NCBI RefSeq assembly: GCF_020551945.1
Contig: NZ_JAJBZH010000001.1
Location: 624,108-688,107, forward strand
Length of the DNA stretch: 64,000 nucleotides
Source of the DNA: Cellulosimicrobium marinum
Lineage (GTDB): Bacteria > Actinomycetota > Actinomycetes > Actinomycetales > Cellulomonadaceae
Reading direction: 5' to 3'
Below the pieces are notes generated by a model. That model saw only the letters and a program-made list of their open reading frames with translations. It had not been told where the DNA came from and ran no database searches. Shown here one piece after another: positions 27,387-36,027 of this stretch (position 1 is the stretch's first letter; each line of letters opens with the position of its first letter). A program made the translations under genes and the position numbers.

Positions 27387-28013
27387 TCAGGCGGGGACGA
27401 TGAGTCCGGCGGTCTGGGTGCGGGCGCGCTGGAGGCGGGCCTCGGCGTCGGTCCAGTTGACGAGGTTCCACCAGGCGGTGACGTAGTCGGCGCGCACGTT
27501 CTGGTAGTCGAGGTAGTAGGCGTGCTCCCACACGTCGAGCAGGACGATGGGGGTCAGGCCGAGGGCGATGTTGCCCTGCTGGTCGTAGAGCTGGACGGTG
27601 ACGAGCTTCTGCCCGATGGAGTCCCAGGCGAGGATGGCCCAGCCGGAGCCCTGGACGCCGGCGGCGACGGCGGCGAACTGCTTCTTGAAGGCGTCGAAGG
27701 AGCCGAAGTGCTCGTCGATGGCGGCGCCGATCTCGCCGGTGGGCTCGCCGCCGCCCTCGGGGGAGAGGTTGGTCCAGAAGGCGGAGTGGTTGACGTGGCC
27801 GCCGAGGTTGAACGCGAGGTTCTTCTCGTGGAGGTTGATGGCGGCGAAGTCGCCGCTCTCGCGGGCCTCGGCGAGCTTGTCGAGGGCGGTGTTGGCGCCG
27901 GTGACGTAGGCCTGGTGGTGCTTGGAGTGGTGCAGCTCCATGATCCGCCCGGAGATGTGCGGCTCGAGCGCACCGTAGTCGTAGGACAGCTCGGGCAGCG
28001 TGTAGACAGGCAT
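27387..28013 (-). CDS. sodA: superoxide dismutase (Fe/Mn)
   Basis: A 208-residue cytosolic enzyme that removes superoxide. The N terminus [20 protein letters not shown] is standard, with metal ligands in [13 protein letters not shown] (H27), in NHSAFW and in the C-terminal [13 protein letters not shown]. Mn preference is suggested by [19 protein letters not shown] with GSGWAxL, but metal type cannot be settled from sequence. ATG at 28013. The compound hairpin follows. Single-gene unit. Confidence 0.96.
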   Translation of the reverse strand: MPVYTLPELSYDYGALEPHISGRIMELHHSKHHQAYVTGANTALDKLAEARESGDFAAINLHEKNLAFNLGGHVNHSAFWTNLSPEGGGEPTGEIGAAIDEHFGSFDAFKKQFAAVAAGVQGSGWAILAWDSIGQKLVTVQLYDQQGNIALGLTPIVLLDVWEHAYYLDYQNVRADYVTAWWNLVNWTDAEARLQRARTQTAGLIVPA

Positions 28014-28136
28014 GGTTCCTCGGGTTCCTTCCGTCGGTGTGCTCGCCACGCTAGGACCTCGACCACGGTTGAGGTCAAGCGCGACGCGGTGTGATCTTGC
28101 AGGTCGGGACCCAGCGGGGCCTGACGGACCGCGGTG

Positions 28137-28757
28137 TCACCGGTCGGTGGTGCGGATCCAGCCGCGGTGCGCGGCGCGCACCCCCGCGGCGAAGCGGCTC
28201 GTCGCCCCGAGCCGTGCCATGAGCCGGGCGGCGACGCGTCGCACGGTGCGCGGGGACACGCCCAGGCGGGCGGCGACGGCGGCGTCGGTCTTGCCGTCGG
28301 CGAGCATGCGCAGGAGCAGGTCCTCGTCGGGGCGCAGCGAGTCCGCGGCGGGGCGCGCGCCGTCCCACACGGACTCGGCGAGGAGGCGCAGGGCGCGGAC
28401 GGAGTGCCGGTCGGTCACGGCGCGGGTCCGGCCGTGACCGGCGACGAGGACGACGGTGTCGTCGACGACGACGAGCGAGAGGGGCAGGGCGGGCGCGGCG
28501 CGCAGGTCGACCGGGGGGCCGTGGACGACGGCGGGGCACGGGGCGCCGTCGTCCTCGTGCCGCTCCGGCACGACGACGCGCACGACGACGCCGGGCCGGG
28601 TGTGCTCGCGGACGCGGACCCACAGGGGGAGGGGCGCGGTCGGGTCCCCGCGGTCGAGCACGAGCACGTCGCGGGAGCGGCGCAGCGCGGCGACCCGCGC
28701 CGAGGTGCGGCCGCCCAGCTCGACGTGCTGCTCGTCGTCCCTCTCGGCAGGGTCCAC
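28137..28757 (-). CDS. LuxR-type regulator divergent from the biosynthetic operon
   Basis: A 206-residue regulator. The C-terminal domain (about 140-206) is a LuxR helix-turn-helix: LRPDEDLLLRMLADGKTDAAVAARLGVSPRTVRR, then ARLMARLGATSRF. The N-terminal part has no receiver phospho-aspartate; it has a phospholipase D-like or TrmB-like strand pattern (VLVLDRGDPTAPLPLWVRVREHTRPGV) seen in many actinobacterial HTH regulators. It faces the acyl-ligase operon and probably activates it. GTG at 28757 is chosen because the earlier ATG at 28805 runs through the GGACA half-sites. Confidence 0.8.
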   Translation of the reverse strand: MDPAERDDEQHVELGGRTSARVAALRRSRDVLVLDRGDPTAPLPLWVRVREHTRPGVVVRVVVPERHEDDGAPCPAVVHGPPVDLRAAPALPLSLVVVDDTVVLVAGHGRTRAVTDRHSVRALRLLAESVWDGARPAADSLRPDEDLLLRMLADGKTDAAVAARLGVSPRTVRRVAARLMARLGATSRFAAGVRAAHRGWIRTTDR

Positions 28758-28781
28758 GTCCGGCGACTGTACCGGTGCGGA

Positions 28782-28804
28782 GGACAAATGTCCGCTTCCG
28801 GACA
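28782..28804. promoter_or_regulatory. operator of three GGACA/TGTCC half-sites
   Basis: GGACA (28782-28786), TGTCC (28789-28793) and GGACA (28800-28804) form two overlapping inverted repeats, GGACA-AA-TGTCC and TGTCCG-CTTC-CGGACA. They lie between the LuxR-type start and the -35 box of the biosynthetic operon, which fits an activator site. Confidence 0.65.
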
Positions 28805-28815
28805 TGCCGAGTTTG

Positions 28816-28844
28816 TTTACACCCCGGCGTCCTCTCCCTAGGCT
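28816..28844 (+). promoter_or_regulatory. promoter of the acyl-ligase operon
   Basis: TTTACA (28816-28821), 17 nt, then TAGGCT (28839-28844). The start codon follows at 28942, leaving a leader of about 90 bases. The half-sites end 11 bases before the -35 box. Confidence 0.65.
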
Positions 28845-28941
28845 CCCCGTGTCGGGCGAGAGCCGGGCGTCCTCCGGGCTGCCCGGGATCGCCCCCCGCG
28901 GCCGACGCACCGCGCCGACCGACGAGAGCCAGGGGGAACCA

Positions 28942-30741
28942 GTGGACGCACACGCGCCCGAGCGCGCCGCCACGCTCGTCGACCTCCTGGACGTGCACGT
29001 CCGCGACCGTCCCGAGGCCCTCGCCGTCGTCGTCGTGCCCGAGGCGGGGGAGCCGCGCTCCCTCACGGTCGCCGCGCTGCACGACCGGTCGCTCGCCCTC
29101 GCCGCCCGCCTCGTCGCGGACCACGCGCCGGGCGACCGCGCGCTGCTCCTGCACACGACGACCCTGTCGTTCGTCGTGGGGCTCGTGGCGTGCCTGCGGG
29201 CGGGTCTCGTCCCGGTGCCGAGCCCGCTGCCCGGCGGGCACGCGCACCAGCGTGCGCGGGTGCAGGGCATCGCGTCGGACTGCGACGCCGCGCTCGTCCT
29301 CGTCGACGCCGCCGCGGCCCCCGACGTCGTCGCGTGGGCGGGCGGGGTGCGCCGCGCCGACGGGTCGCCCCTCGCCGTGCTCACCCTCGACGACACGACG
29401 CCCGACGCCGCGGGCTCGCCGGCGCCGGTCGGTCGCCTTCCCCGTCCCGCGCCCGAGGACGTCGCGTTCCTCCAGTACACGTCGGGGTCGACGAGCGACC
29501 CGAAGGGCGTCGTCGTCACGCACGCGAACGTCGTGCACCACCACGGGGCCTTCGTCGAGGGCCTGGCCCTCACGCCCGACGACCGGTTCTGCAGCTGGCT
29601 TCCGGCGTACCACGACTTCGGTCTCGTGGGCATGCTGCTCGTCCCGCTCGGGCTCGGCGCGACGACGTACCTGATGTCGCCGTCGTACTTCCTCAAGCGT
29701 CCCGCGCGCTGGCTCGCGCTCGTCGACGAGGCGGGCATCACCGTCACGGCGTCCCCGAACTTCGGCTACGAGCACTGCGTGCGGCGCGTGCGCGACGCGC
29801 AGGTCGAGGGGCTGGACCTGTCGCGCCTGCGGTGGGCGCTCAACGGCGCGGAGCCGGTCGACGCCGCGACGCTCGACGGCTTCACGCGCCGCTTCGCGCC
29901 CGCCGGGTTCCGGGCGGCGTCGCACGGCCCGGGCTACGGGCTCGCGGAGGCGACCCTCACGGTGTCCTACCCGACGGGCGACGACCCGCTCGTCGTGCAC
30001 GCGGACACCGCCGAGCTCGGTGCGGGCCGCCTCGTGCCCGTCCCTCAGGATCGTGCCGACGGCCGGACGGGCGCGACGCGCCTCGTCGGCTGCGGCGTGC
30101 CGCGCGGCGTCCAGGTGCGCCTCGTCGACGAGGACGGCGCGGCGGTTCCCGACGGCCGCGTCGGCGAGGTCTGGCTGCGCGGCGGCGGCGTCGCGGCGGG
30201 GTACTGGGGTGCCGCCGCGGCGACCGCCGAGACGTTCGGCGCGGTCGCGGCCGACGGCAGCGGCCCGTGGCTGCGCACCGGTGACCTCGGGGCGCTGCAC
30301 GACGGCCAGCTCGTCGTCACGGGCCGCATCAAGGAGCTCCTGCTCGTCGCGGGCCGCAACCTGTACCCGTACGACCTGGAGCGCGAGCTGCGCGACCTGC
30401 ACGCGGGCGCGCAGGGCCGGCCCGGTGCGGTGTTCGAGTCCGCCCCGGGGTCGTTGTGCGCGGTCCAGGAGTTCCGCCCGTCGCCCGTCGCGACCGACGG
30501 CGCCGACCCGCTGGACGACGTGGTGCGGGCGATGGCGGCCCACCTCGCGGAGGTGTCGGGCGCGGCCGTGCACGACGTCGTGCTCGTGCGCCCCGGGCAG
30601 GTGCCCCGCACGACGAGCGGCAAGGTGCAGCGCGGGCGCGCCCGCGACCTGCTGCGCTCCGGCGACCTCGACGAGATCCACTCGCTGCGCGCGTCCCGGC
30701 GGTCGCGCGTCCCCTCCGAGCCAGCAGGGACACCCGCATGA
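28942..30741 (+). CDS. fatty acyl-AMP ligase (FAAL)
   Basis: A 599-residue ANL-superfamily enzyme. The ATP-binding motif YTSGSTSDPKG lies at 179-189. The stretch SPSYFLKRPARWLALVDEAGITVTASPNFGYEHCVRRV is a hallmark of FAALs, which form acyl-AMP and pass the acyl group to an ACP rather than to CoA. NGAEPVDAAT and GYGLAEATL follow, and the C-terminal lysine sits in PRTTSGKVQR. GTG start with AGGGGGA close upstream. It is the first gene of the operon and overlaps the ACP gene by 4 bases, so the ACP is the likely acceptor. Chain length cannot be read from sequence. Confidence 0.9.
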   Translation: MDAHAPERAATLVDLLDVHVRDRPEALAVVVVPEAGEPRSLTVAALHDRSLALAARLVADHAPGDRALLLHTTTLSFVVGLVACLRAGLVPVPSPLPGGHAHQRARVQGIASDCDAALVLVDAAAAPDVVAWAGGVRRADGSPLAVLTLDDTTPDAAGSPAPVGRLPRPAPEDVAFLQYTSGSTSDPKGVVVTHANVVHHHGAFVEGLALTPDDRFCSWLPAYHDFGLVGMLLVPLGLGATTYLMSPSYFLKRPARWLALVDEAGITVTASPNFGYEHCVRRVRDAQVEGLDLSRLRWALNGAEPVDAATLDGFTRRFAPAGFRAASHGPGYGLAEATLTVSYPTGDDPLVVHADTAELGAGRLVPVPQDRADGRTGATRLVGCGVPRGVQVRLVDEDGAAVPDGRVGEVWLRGGGVAAGYWGAAAATAETFGAVAADGSGPWLRTGDLGALHDGQLVVTGRIKELLLVAGRNLYPYDLERELRDLHAGAQGRPGAVFESAPGSLCAVQEFRPSPVATDGADPLDDVVRAMAAHLAEVSGAAVHDVVLVRPGQVPRTTSGKVQRGRARDLLRSGDLDEIHSLRASRRSRVPSEPAGTPA

Positions 30742-31016
30742 CGACCCAGGACCCCACGACCGACGCCCGGTTCCTCGACCTCGTCGTCGGGCTCGTCGCC
30801 GCGGCGCTCGGCACCGACCCGGCCGACGTCGACCCGCACGCCGACCTCACCGGGCTCGGCCTGGGCTCGGTCCAGGTGCTGGCCCTGCTGGGCGACGTCG
30901 AGGACGAGGCGGGGGTCGACGTCGACCCGGAGGCGGTGGTCGACCACCCGACGCCGGCGGCGCTCGCGGCGCACCTCGCGTCCCTCGTGGACGCGCGGGC
31001 GGGGGCGGGCGCATGA
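30738..31016 (+). CDS. acyl carrier protein 1
   Basis: A 92-residue discrete carrier protein. The phosphopantetheine serine is S44 in GLGLGSVQVLALLGDVE. The helix pattern (FLDLVVGLVAAALG, VDPEAVVDHPTPAALAAHL) is normal for ACPs. It overlaps FAAL in front and the KASIII-like gene behind (ATGA both times). It is the probable acyl acceptor of the FAAL; whether it also carries glutamate is unclear because a second ACP lies downstream. Confidence 0.9.
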   Translation: MTTQDPTTDARFLDLVVGLVAAALGTDPADVDPHADLTGLGLGSVQVLALLGDVEDEAGVDVDPEAVVDHPTPAALAAHLASLVDARAGAGA

Positions 31017-31957
31017 CGGCGGTCGTGGACGTCGGGGCGTACGTCCCCGCGACGGGCGTGGCGATCCGCGACATCGCGGACGAGCTGGGCATCGACGGCA
31101 CGGAGCTGCGGGTCTTCGAGCGGTTCTTCGGGCTGCGCGAGGTGTGCACGGCGGTCGGTGAGGACCTCGCGGACATCTACGTGCGCGCGGCGCGGGCGAC
31201 GCCGGGGCTGGCGGGCAACGAGCACCGGGTGCGGTACGTGCTCGGGGCCCGGACGATCGCGACGGTCGCCCCGGTGGGCGTGAACCCCCTGCACGACGCC
31301 GCGGCGCGCCTCGGCCTGGACGACGCGGTCGTGTGGACGCTGACGCAGCACGCGTGCGCGTCGGCGCTCCTCGCGGTCGACCTGGCGGGTCGTCTGCTCG
31401 CCGCGGACGGGGACCCGGACGCGCTGGCGCTCGTCCTCACGGGCGAGAAGGCGTTCAGCCCGGGGTCGCGCCTCATCGAGGGCACGACGGTCATGGGGGA
31501 GGGCACCGCGGCGTGCCTGGTGTCGGCGCACGCGCCGGGCGACCCGGTCCTCGCGTACGCGACGCGGACCCTCGGCGAGTACCACCAGGTGCCGCTCCCG
31601 GAGGATCTCGTCGCGCCGTTCGGCGTCGCGTACACGGAGGTGCTCGCCGAGGTCGTCGAGGAGGCCGTCGCGCAGGCCGGGCTCACGGTCGACGACCTCG
31701 CCCTCGTCCTGCCCCACAACGTCAACCGCGTGTCGTGGAAGCGCCTCTGCAAGCGCCTCGACCTGCCCCTGTCGCGCGTGCGCCTCGACGACGTGCCGCG
31801 CACGGGGCACTGCTTCGGCGCGGACTCGTTCATCGGGTACGCGGCCGCCCGGTCCGCCGGGATGCTGCGCGACGGCGACCCCTACCTCATGGTGGCCGTC
31901 GGCCTGGGTGCCACGTTCTCCGCCATGGTCCTGCGGCACCGCGAGGAGCGAGCATGA
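31013..31957 (+). CDS. KASIII-like acyltransferase with a Cys-His-Asp triad (CerJ-like)
   Basis: A 314-residue thiolase-fold protein. The catalytic cysteine is C115 in TLTQHACASALLAVD, the histidine H235 in LPHNVNRVSW. Where FabH has the GNTSA asparagine, this protein reads GHCFGADSFIG, with D271 as third member. A Cys-His-Asp triad is known from CerJ, a KASIII homologue that forms esters by acyl transfer instead of C-C bonds. So this one may transfer the ACP-bound acyl group to a hydroxyl or amine. FabH-like condensation is the alternative. Confidence 0.82.
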   Translation: MTAVVDVGAYVPATGVAIRDIADELGIDGTELRVFERFFGLREVCTAVGEDLADIYVRAARATPGLAGNEHRVRYVLGARTIATVAPVGVNPLHDAAARLGLDDAVVWTLTQHACASALLAVDLAGRLLAADGDPDALALVLTGEKAFSPGSRLIEGTTVMGEGTAACLVSAHAPGDPVLAYATRTLGEYHQVPLPEDLVAPFGVAYTEVLAEVVEEAVAQAGLTVDDLALVLPHNVNRVSWKRLCKRLDLPLSRVRLDDVPRTGHCFGADSFIGYAAARSAGMLRDGDPYLMVAVGLGATFSAMVLRHREERA

Positions 31958-33378
31958 GCGTCACCGAGACCACCGCCCCGCCCGGGGGCGCCCACGCGGC
32001 GTCGGGCACGGGGCCGTTCCGCGCCCGCGTGAAGCAGGCCCTCGCGGGCTCCGCGGACGCCCCGCTCGTGCTCCTCGGGAACTTCGAGGTGGAGGACGAG
32101 TGGGCGCGCGGCGAGGTGGGCCTGCCGAGCGTCGGCGGCGCGTCGGCGACGGCCGCGCTCGTCAACCGCATGGACGAGCTGGCCCTCCTGCTCGCGGGCG
32201 CCGGGGACCACGTGGTCCTCAAGGGCGCGCCCGACCCCGACCACCTCGCACACCTCGACGCGCTCGGCGTCGACCTGCCGACCGTGCACGTCGCGGAGGT
32301 GAGCGACCCGCTGCGCACCGTCACGCAGGACGCGCTCGCGTCGCCCGCGCTGCTCGGGACGCTCCGCGGCCTCGCGGCCGACGGCGTGCGCCTCCTCGCG
32401 CACGGTACGTCGGCGGTCGAGGAGGAGCTCGCCGCCGCGACGGGGCTGCGCTCCCTGCTCCCCGGGGCCGCGACGACGAAGACCGTGAACTCGAAGGTGT
32501 ACAGCCGCGAGCTGTGCGACGCGCTCGGTGTCGAGCAGGCACGCGGCTGGGCGTGCCGCACCGTGGACGACTTCGTGCGCGCCTGCGAGGAGGCGGCGCG
32601 CCTCGTCGCGGACGGTGCGACCGTGGGCGTCAAGGACGCGTACGGCGTCTCCGGCAAGGGCATCCTCGTCGTCGACGACCCCCGCCGCCTCGACCAGCTC
32701 GTGCGCATGGTGTCGCGGCGCGCCGCGCGGTCCGGCGACGACCGGCTCGCCGTCGTCGTCGAGGTGTGGGCCGACAAGGCGACCGACCTGAACTACCACT
32801 TCACCGTCGCCCCGGACGGGCGGGTCGTGTTCGACTTCGTCAAGGAGGCGATCACCGAGGGCGGCGTGCACAAGGGGCACCGCATCCCCTCGCGCCTCGC
32901 GCCGGCGCAGGTCGACGCGCTGGCCGACGTCGCCGCGCGCCTCGGGGAGAGGCTCGCCGCGGACGGGTTCCACGGCCTCGTCGGCGTCGACGCGCTCGTC
33001 CGCACGGACGGCGGCGTGCTGCCCGTGCTGGAGATCAACGCGCGCAGCAACATGTCCACCTACACCGTGCCGCTGCAGGAGCGTTTCCTGCCCGACGGGT
33101 GGGTCGGCCTCGCCCGCCAGTACCCGCTCGTCCTCGACACGCCGCTGCCGTTCGCGGCCCTCGCGGACCGGCTCGGCGACGTGCTGCCCACGCGTCCCGG
33201 CGACGCCGGGCTCGTCGTCCAGGGGACCGGCACGGTCAACGCCGGGGCCGCGCGCGGTGGTGACGGCGGGACGTTCGCCGGACGCCTGCACGGCCTGCTC
33301 GTCGCGCCCGACGACGCCGCCCTCGCCCGTCTCGACCGCGCCGTCGCCGCGCGCCTGACCGAAGGAGACCCCCGATGA
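31954..33378 (+). CDS. ATP-grasp amino-acid:ACP ligase (BtrJ-like)
   Basis: A 474-residue ATP-grasp enzyme. ATTKTVNSKVYSRELCDALGV begins the central domain, GVKDAYGVSGKGILVVDD is the ATP-binding loop, and VLEINARSNMSTYTVPL has the Mg-binding Glu and Asn. This is the pattern of BtrJ, which ligates L-glutamate to an ACP in butirosin synthesis. The BtrK-type decarboxylase follows with a 4-base overlap, which supports glutamyl-ACP as the product. The assignment of glutamate as substrate is inference from this pairing. Confidence 0.8.
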   Translation: MSVTETTAPPGGAHAASGTGPFRARVKQALAGSADAPLVLLGNFEVEDEWARGEVGLPSVGGASATAALVNRMDELALLLAGAGDHVVLKGAPDPDHLAHLDALGVDLPTVHVAEVSDPLRTVTQDALASPALLGTLRGLAADGVRLLAHGTSAVEEELAAATGLRSLLPGAATTKTVNSKVYSRELCDALGVEQARGWACRTVDDFVRACEEAARLVADGATVGVKDAYGVSGKGILVVDDPRRLDQLVRMVSRRAARSGDDRLAVVVEVWADKATDLNYHFTVAPDGRVVFDFVKEAITEGGVHKGHRIPSRLAPAQVDALADVAARLGERLAADGFHGLVGVDALVRTDGGVLPVLEINARSNMSTYTVPLQERFLPDGWVGLARQYPLVLDTPLPFAALADRLGDVLPTRPGDAGLVVQGTGTVNAGAARGGDGGTFAGRLHGLLVAPDDAALARLDRAVAARLTEGDPR

Positions 33379-34703
33379 CCGGGACCACGACGCCGGACTT
33401 CGCGGCGCTCGCCGAGCGGTTCGGCACGCCCCTGTACGTGTACGACGCGGACGAGCTCACCCGGAACTTCCGGGAGCTGCGCGAGCGCCTGCACCCGGCG
33501 ATGAGCATCTTCTACTCGCTCAAGGCCAACCCGAACGTCAGCGTGTGCGGGCTCCTGCACACCCTCGGCGCGAACGCCGAGGTGTCGTCGCTCGTCGAGC
33601 TGCGCACGGCGCTCGCGGCGGGCGTCGCCCCGCAGGACGTGCTGTTCCTCGGGCCGGGCAAGAGCCGCGGCGAGCTGGAGGCGTGCCTCGAGCTGGGCGT
33701 GCGGGCCGTCGTCGTGGAGTCGGTGGGCGAGCTGCGCCTCCTCGACGGGCTCGCGCAGGAAGCGGGCACGACGGCGCGGGTGGTGCTGCGCGTCAACCCG
33801 TCGTTCCAGGTCAAGGGCTCGGGCCTGACGATGGGCGGCAAGCCGCGGCAGTTCGGCATCGACGAGCAGCAGATTCTCGACACCCCGGAGGCCTTCCGCG
33901 ACCTCGCCGCGGTGCGCGTCGTGGGGGTGCAGGCGTACATGGGTACCCGCATCCTCGACGAGTCGACGATCGTGGAGAACACGACCCGGATCTTCGAGCT
34001 CGCAGAGCGGCTCGCCGCGCACGTCGGCTTCCCGCTGGAGCTCGTCGACGTGGGCGGGGGGCTGGGCGTCGCGTACTTCGAGCGCGAGCGCGACCTCGAC
34101 GTCCAGGTGCTCACGGACGCGATCAACCCCGTCGTCGAGGAGTTCGCCGCGCGGCACCCCGGCACGGACCTCGTCATGGAGCTCGGCCGCTACCTCGTCG
34201 CGACGTGCGGCAGCTACGTCGCGCGCGTGCGGTACGTCAAGGAGTCCATGGGGGAGCGGTTCGCCGTCGCCGACGGCGGCACGAACCACCACATGGCGGC
34301 GGTCGGGATCGGGTCGTTCGTCAAGCGGAACTTCCCCATGCGGATGGTGGGGCGCGACAGCACCGCCGAGGCCGTCGCCTGGAACGTCACCGGGCCGCTG
34401 TGCACCCCGAACGACACCATCGGCAAGGCGGTGGCGCTGCCCGCCGACCTCGCCCCCGGCGACCTCGTCGCCGTCGACCGGTCGGGCGCCTACGGCGCGA
34501 CCGCGTCGCCGGTGCACTTCCTCAGCCACGGCTACCCCGCCGAGGTCCTCGTGACCGACGGCGACGCCTACCTCGTGCGACGCCCCGACACGGTCGAGGA
34601 CCTGCTGGGCAACCAGGTGTTCCACGACCTGAGCGACCGCGTCGAGCGCGTCGCCCCCGGCGTGCGCGCCGCCGCCGGCGAGCCGGAGCCCGCGCTCACC
34701 TGA
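33375..34703 (+). CDS. type III PLP decarboxylase (BtrK-like glutamyl-ACP decarboxylase)
   Basis: A 442-residue alanine-racemase-fold decarboxylase. The PLP lysine is K50 in IFYSLKANPN. DVGGGLGVAYFERE, MELGRYLVATCGSYV, GPLCTPNDTIG and the C-terminal SGAYGATASP are all conserved. It belongs to the diaminopimelate/ornithine decarboxylase family, and next to a BtrJ-like ligase it most likely decarboxylates glutamyl-ACP to gamma-aminobutyryl-ACP. A normal LysA role is less likely in this context. All active-site parts are present. Confidence 0.87.
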   Translation: MTGTTTPDFAALAERFGTPLYVYDADELTRNFRELRERLHPAMSIFYSLKANPNVSVCGLLHTLGANAEVSSLVELRTALAAGVAPQDVLFLGPGKSRGELEACLELGVRAVVVESVGELRLLDGLAQEAGTTARVVLRVNPSFQVKGSGLTMGGKPRQFGIDEQQILDTPEAFRDLAAVRVVGVQAYMGTRILDESTIVENTTRIFELAERLAAHVGFPLELVDVGGGLGVAYFERERDLDVQVLTDAINPVVEEFAARHPGTDLVMELGRYLVATCGSYVARVRYVKESMGERFAVADGGTNHHMAAVGIGSFVKRNFPMRMVGRDSTAEAVAWNVTGPLCTPNDTIGKAVALPADLAPGDLVAVDRSGAYGATASPVHFLSHGYPAEVLVTDGDAYLVRRPDTVEDLLGNQVFHDLSDRVERVAPGVRAAAGEPEPALT

Positions 34704-34790
34704 CCGACCTTCGTCCGGTCGTCACCCGACGGCCGGACGGCACCGACCCGGCCACCCGTCGTGGCGGCCACCGAACCGGAGGAGACCACC

Positions 34791-35063
34791 GTGAGCACCA
34801 CCGCCGAGCTCAGCCGCGAGCGCGTCGTCGGCGCGGTCGTGGAGGCGCTGTCGAGCGTCCTCGGGCGACCGCTGCCGGACGTCACCGAGTCCACCCGCCT
34901 CTTCGACGAGCTCGACCTCGACTCGACGAGCGTCCTGGGCCTGCTCATGGCCCTCGAGGACTCGCTCGACATGGAGGTCGACCCCGAGGCGCTGGAGCAG
35001 CACCACCTGGAGAGCGTGGGCGCGCTGACGGACTTCGTCGTCGACCACTCGGCGCAGCGCTGA
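34791..35063 (+). CDS. acyl carrier protein 2
   Basis: A 90-residue ACP with the phosphopantetheine serine at S45 in ELDLDSTSVLGLLMALED. GTG at 34791 is set by GGAGGAG 6 bases before it. It follows an 87-base gap, the only sizeable one in the operon, so an extra promoter or re-initiation site is possible. It is the likely carrier for the glutamate/aminobutyrate arm, by analogy with BtrI, though the two ACPs could be reversed. Confidence 0.88.
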   Translation: MSTTAELSRERVVGAVVEALSSVLGRPLPDVTESTRLFDELDLDSTSVLGLLMALEDSLDMEVDPEALEQHHLESVGALTDFVVDHSAQR

Positions 35064-35064
35064 C

Positions 35065-36027
35065 GTGCGCCTCGTGAGCGCCGACGGCGCGCCGCTGCGG
35101 GTCGCGCACGTCGTCGACGTCCCGGTGGACGACCTCGCGCCCGCGGGCGACGGTCCGCGCCAGGCCGTGGCGGAGGACCTGCGCTGGGTGTACGGCACCG
35201 ACGTCCCGACGGACTGGCTCGCCGACGGGCCGGGCCGCGACTACCCGACGATGATCCGCACGGCGCGCGACGCGCTCGCCGCCCGGGGGGCGCTGGGTGA
35301 CGTGCGCGTCGTCGTGCTCGCCGTCACGACGCCGGACCTGCAGCACGAACGCCTGCTCGGCGGGTTCGTCAGCGACCTGTTCGCGGACCGGCCGTTCACG
35401 TTCAGCGTGACCGAGCAGGGCGTGGCGGGTCCGTTCACGGCGCTGCGCCTCGCGCACGAGCAGCTCGTGATGACCGGCGGGTCGGCGCTCGTGCTGGTCC
35501 TGGAGCAGTGCACCCTGCCCGACCCGGGCACGGTGCGCCTCCCCGCGCGCGACCGCGTCGTCGCGCTGGTCGTCGGCCACGGCGTGGCGGGGCGTCCGGT
35601 CGAGGAGCTCACGGTGCGTCGCGCGCCCCGGGGGGACGTGGCGGCCGCGGTCGCCCGCGCCACGGCCGAGTACGCCCGGCACCCCGGGGAGCGGACGCCG
35701 GACGGCGCGTCCGGCCCGGTCGGCGCGCCCACCGGGCTGCGAGTTCTCGGCGCCGAGGTGGACCCGGCCGACGACGGCGACGACTCCCCGGACGGGGTGG
35801 GTCCGACCTCCGTGGTACGGGCCGACCCCGGCGCCGCGACCACGGGCGTGTGGGAGGTGCTCGCCGCCCGCGAGGCGGACGCGCCCGACGTGCCGCTCGT
35901 CGTCCACGAACGCTGCCACGGGCTCGGGTACCGGTGCACGCTGCGGCTGGGCCCGCGCGTCGGGCACCCGGACGCGGGCACGCGCACGACCGCCGAGCGG
36001 CCTGTCGTCGAGGCGGTGCCCGCATGA
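35065..36027 (+). CDS. KASIII/thiolase-fold protein without a catalytic cysteine
   Basis: A 320-residue protein whose first half follows KASIII: VRVVVLAVTTPD, FVSDLFADRPFTFSVTEQGVAGPFTALRLAHEQL and GGSALVLVLEQ. The nucleophile cysteine expected in the CAG turn is replaced (GVAG around V120), and the C-terminal His/Asn motifs are not recognisable. It is therefore probably not a condensing enzyme; it may act as partner of the active KASIII, like a chain-length factor. GTG at 35065 lies one base after the ACP2 stop. Confidence 0.6.
   Translation: MRLVSADGAPLRVAHVVDVPVDDLAPAGDGPRQAVAEDLRWVYGTDVPTDWLADGPGRDYPTMIRTARDALAARGALGDVRVVVLAVTTPDLQHERLLGGFVSDLFADRPFTFSVTEQGVAGPFTALRLAHEQLVMTGGSALVLVLEQCTLPDPGTVRLPARDRVVALVVGHGVAGRPVEELTVRRAPRGDVAAAVARATAEYARHPGERTPDGASGPVGAPTGLRVLGAEVDPADDGDDSPDGVGPTSVVRADPGAATTGVWEVLAAREADAPDVPLVVHERCHGLGYRCTLRLGPRVGHPDAGTRTTAERPVVEAVPA

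Noticed and set aside
33375-34703. Diaminopimelate decarboxylase (lysA)
   Set aside because: The fold fits, but overlap with a BtrJ-like ligase and ACP genes makes a carrier-bound substrate more likely.
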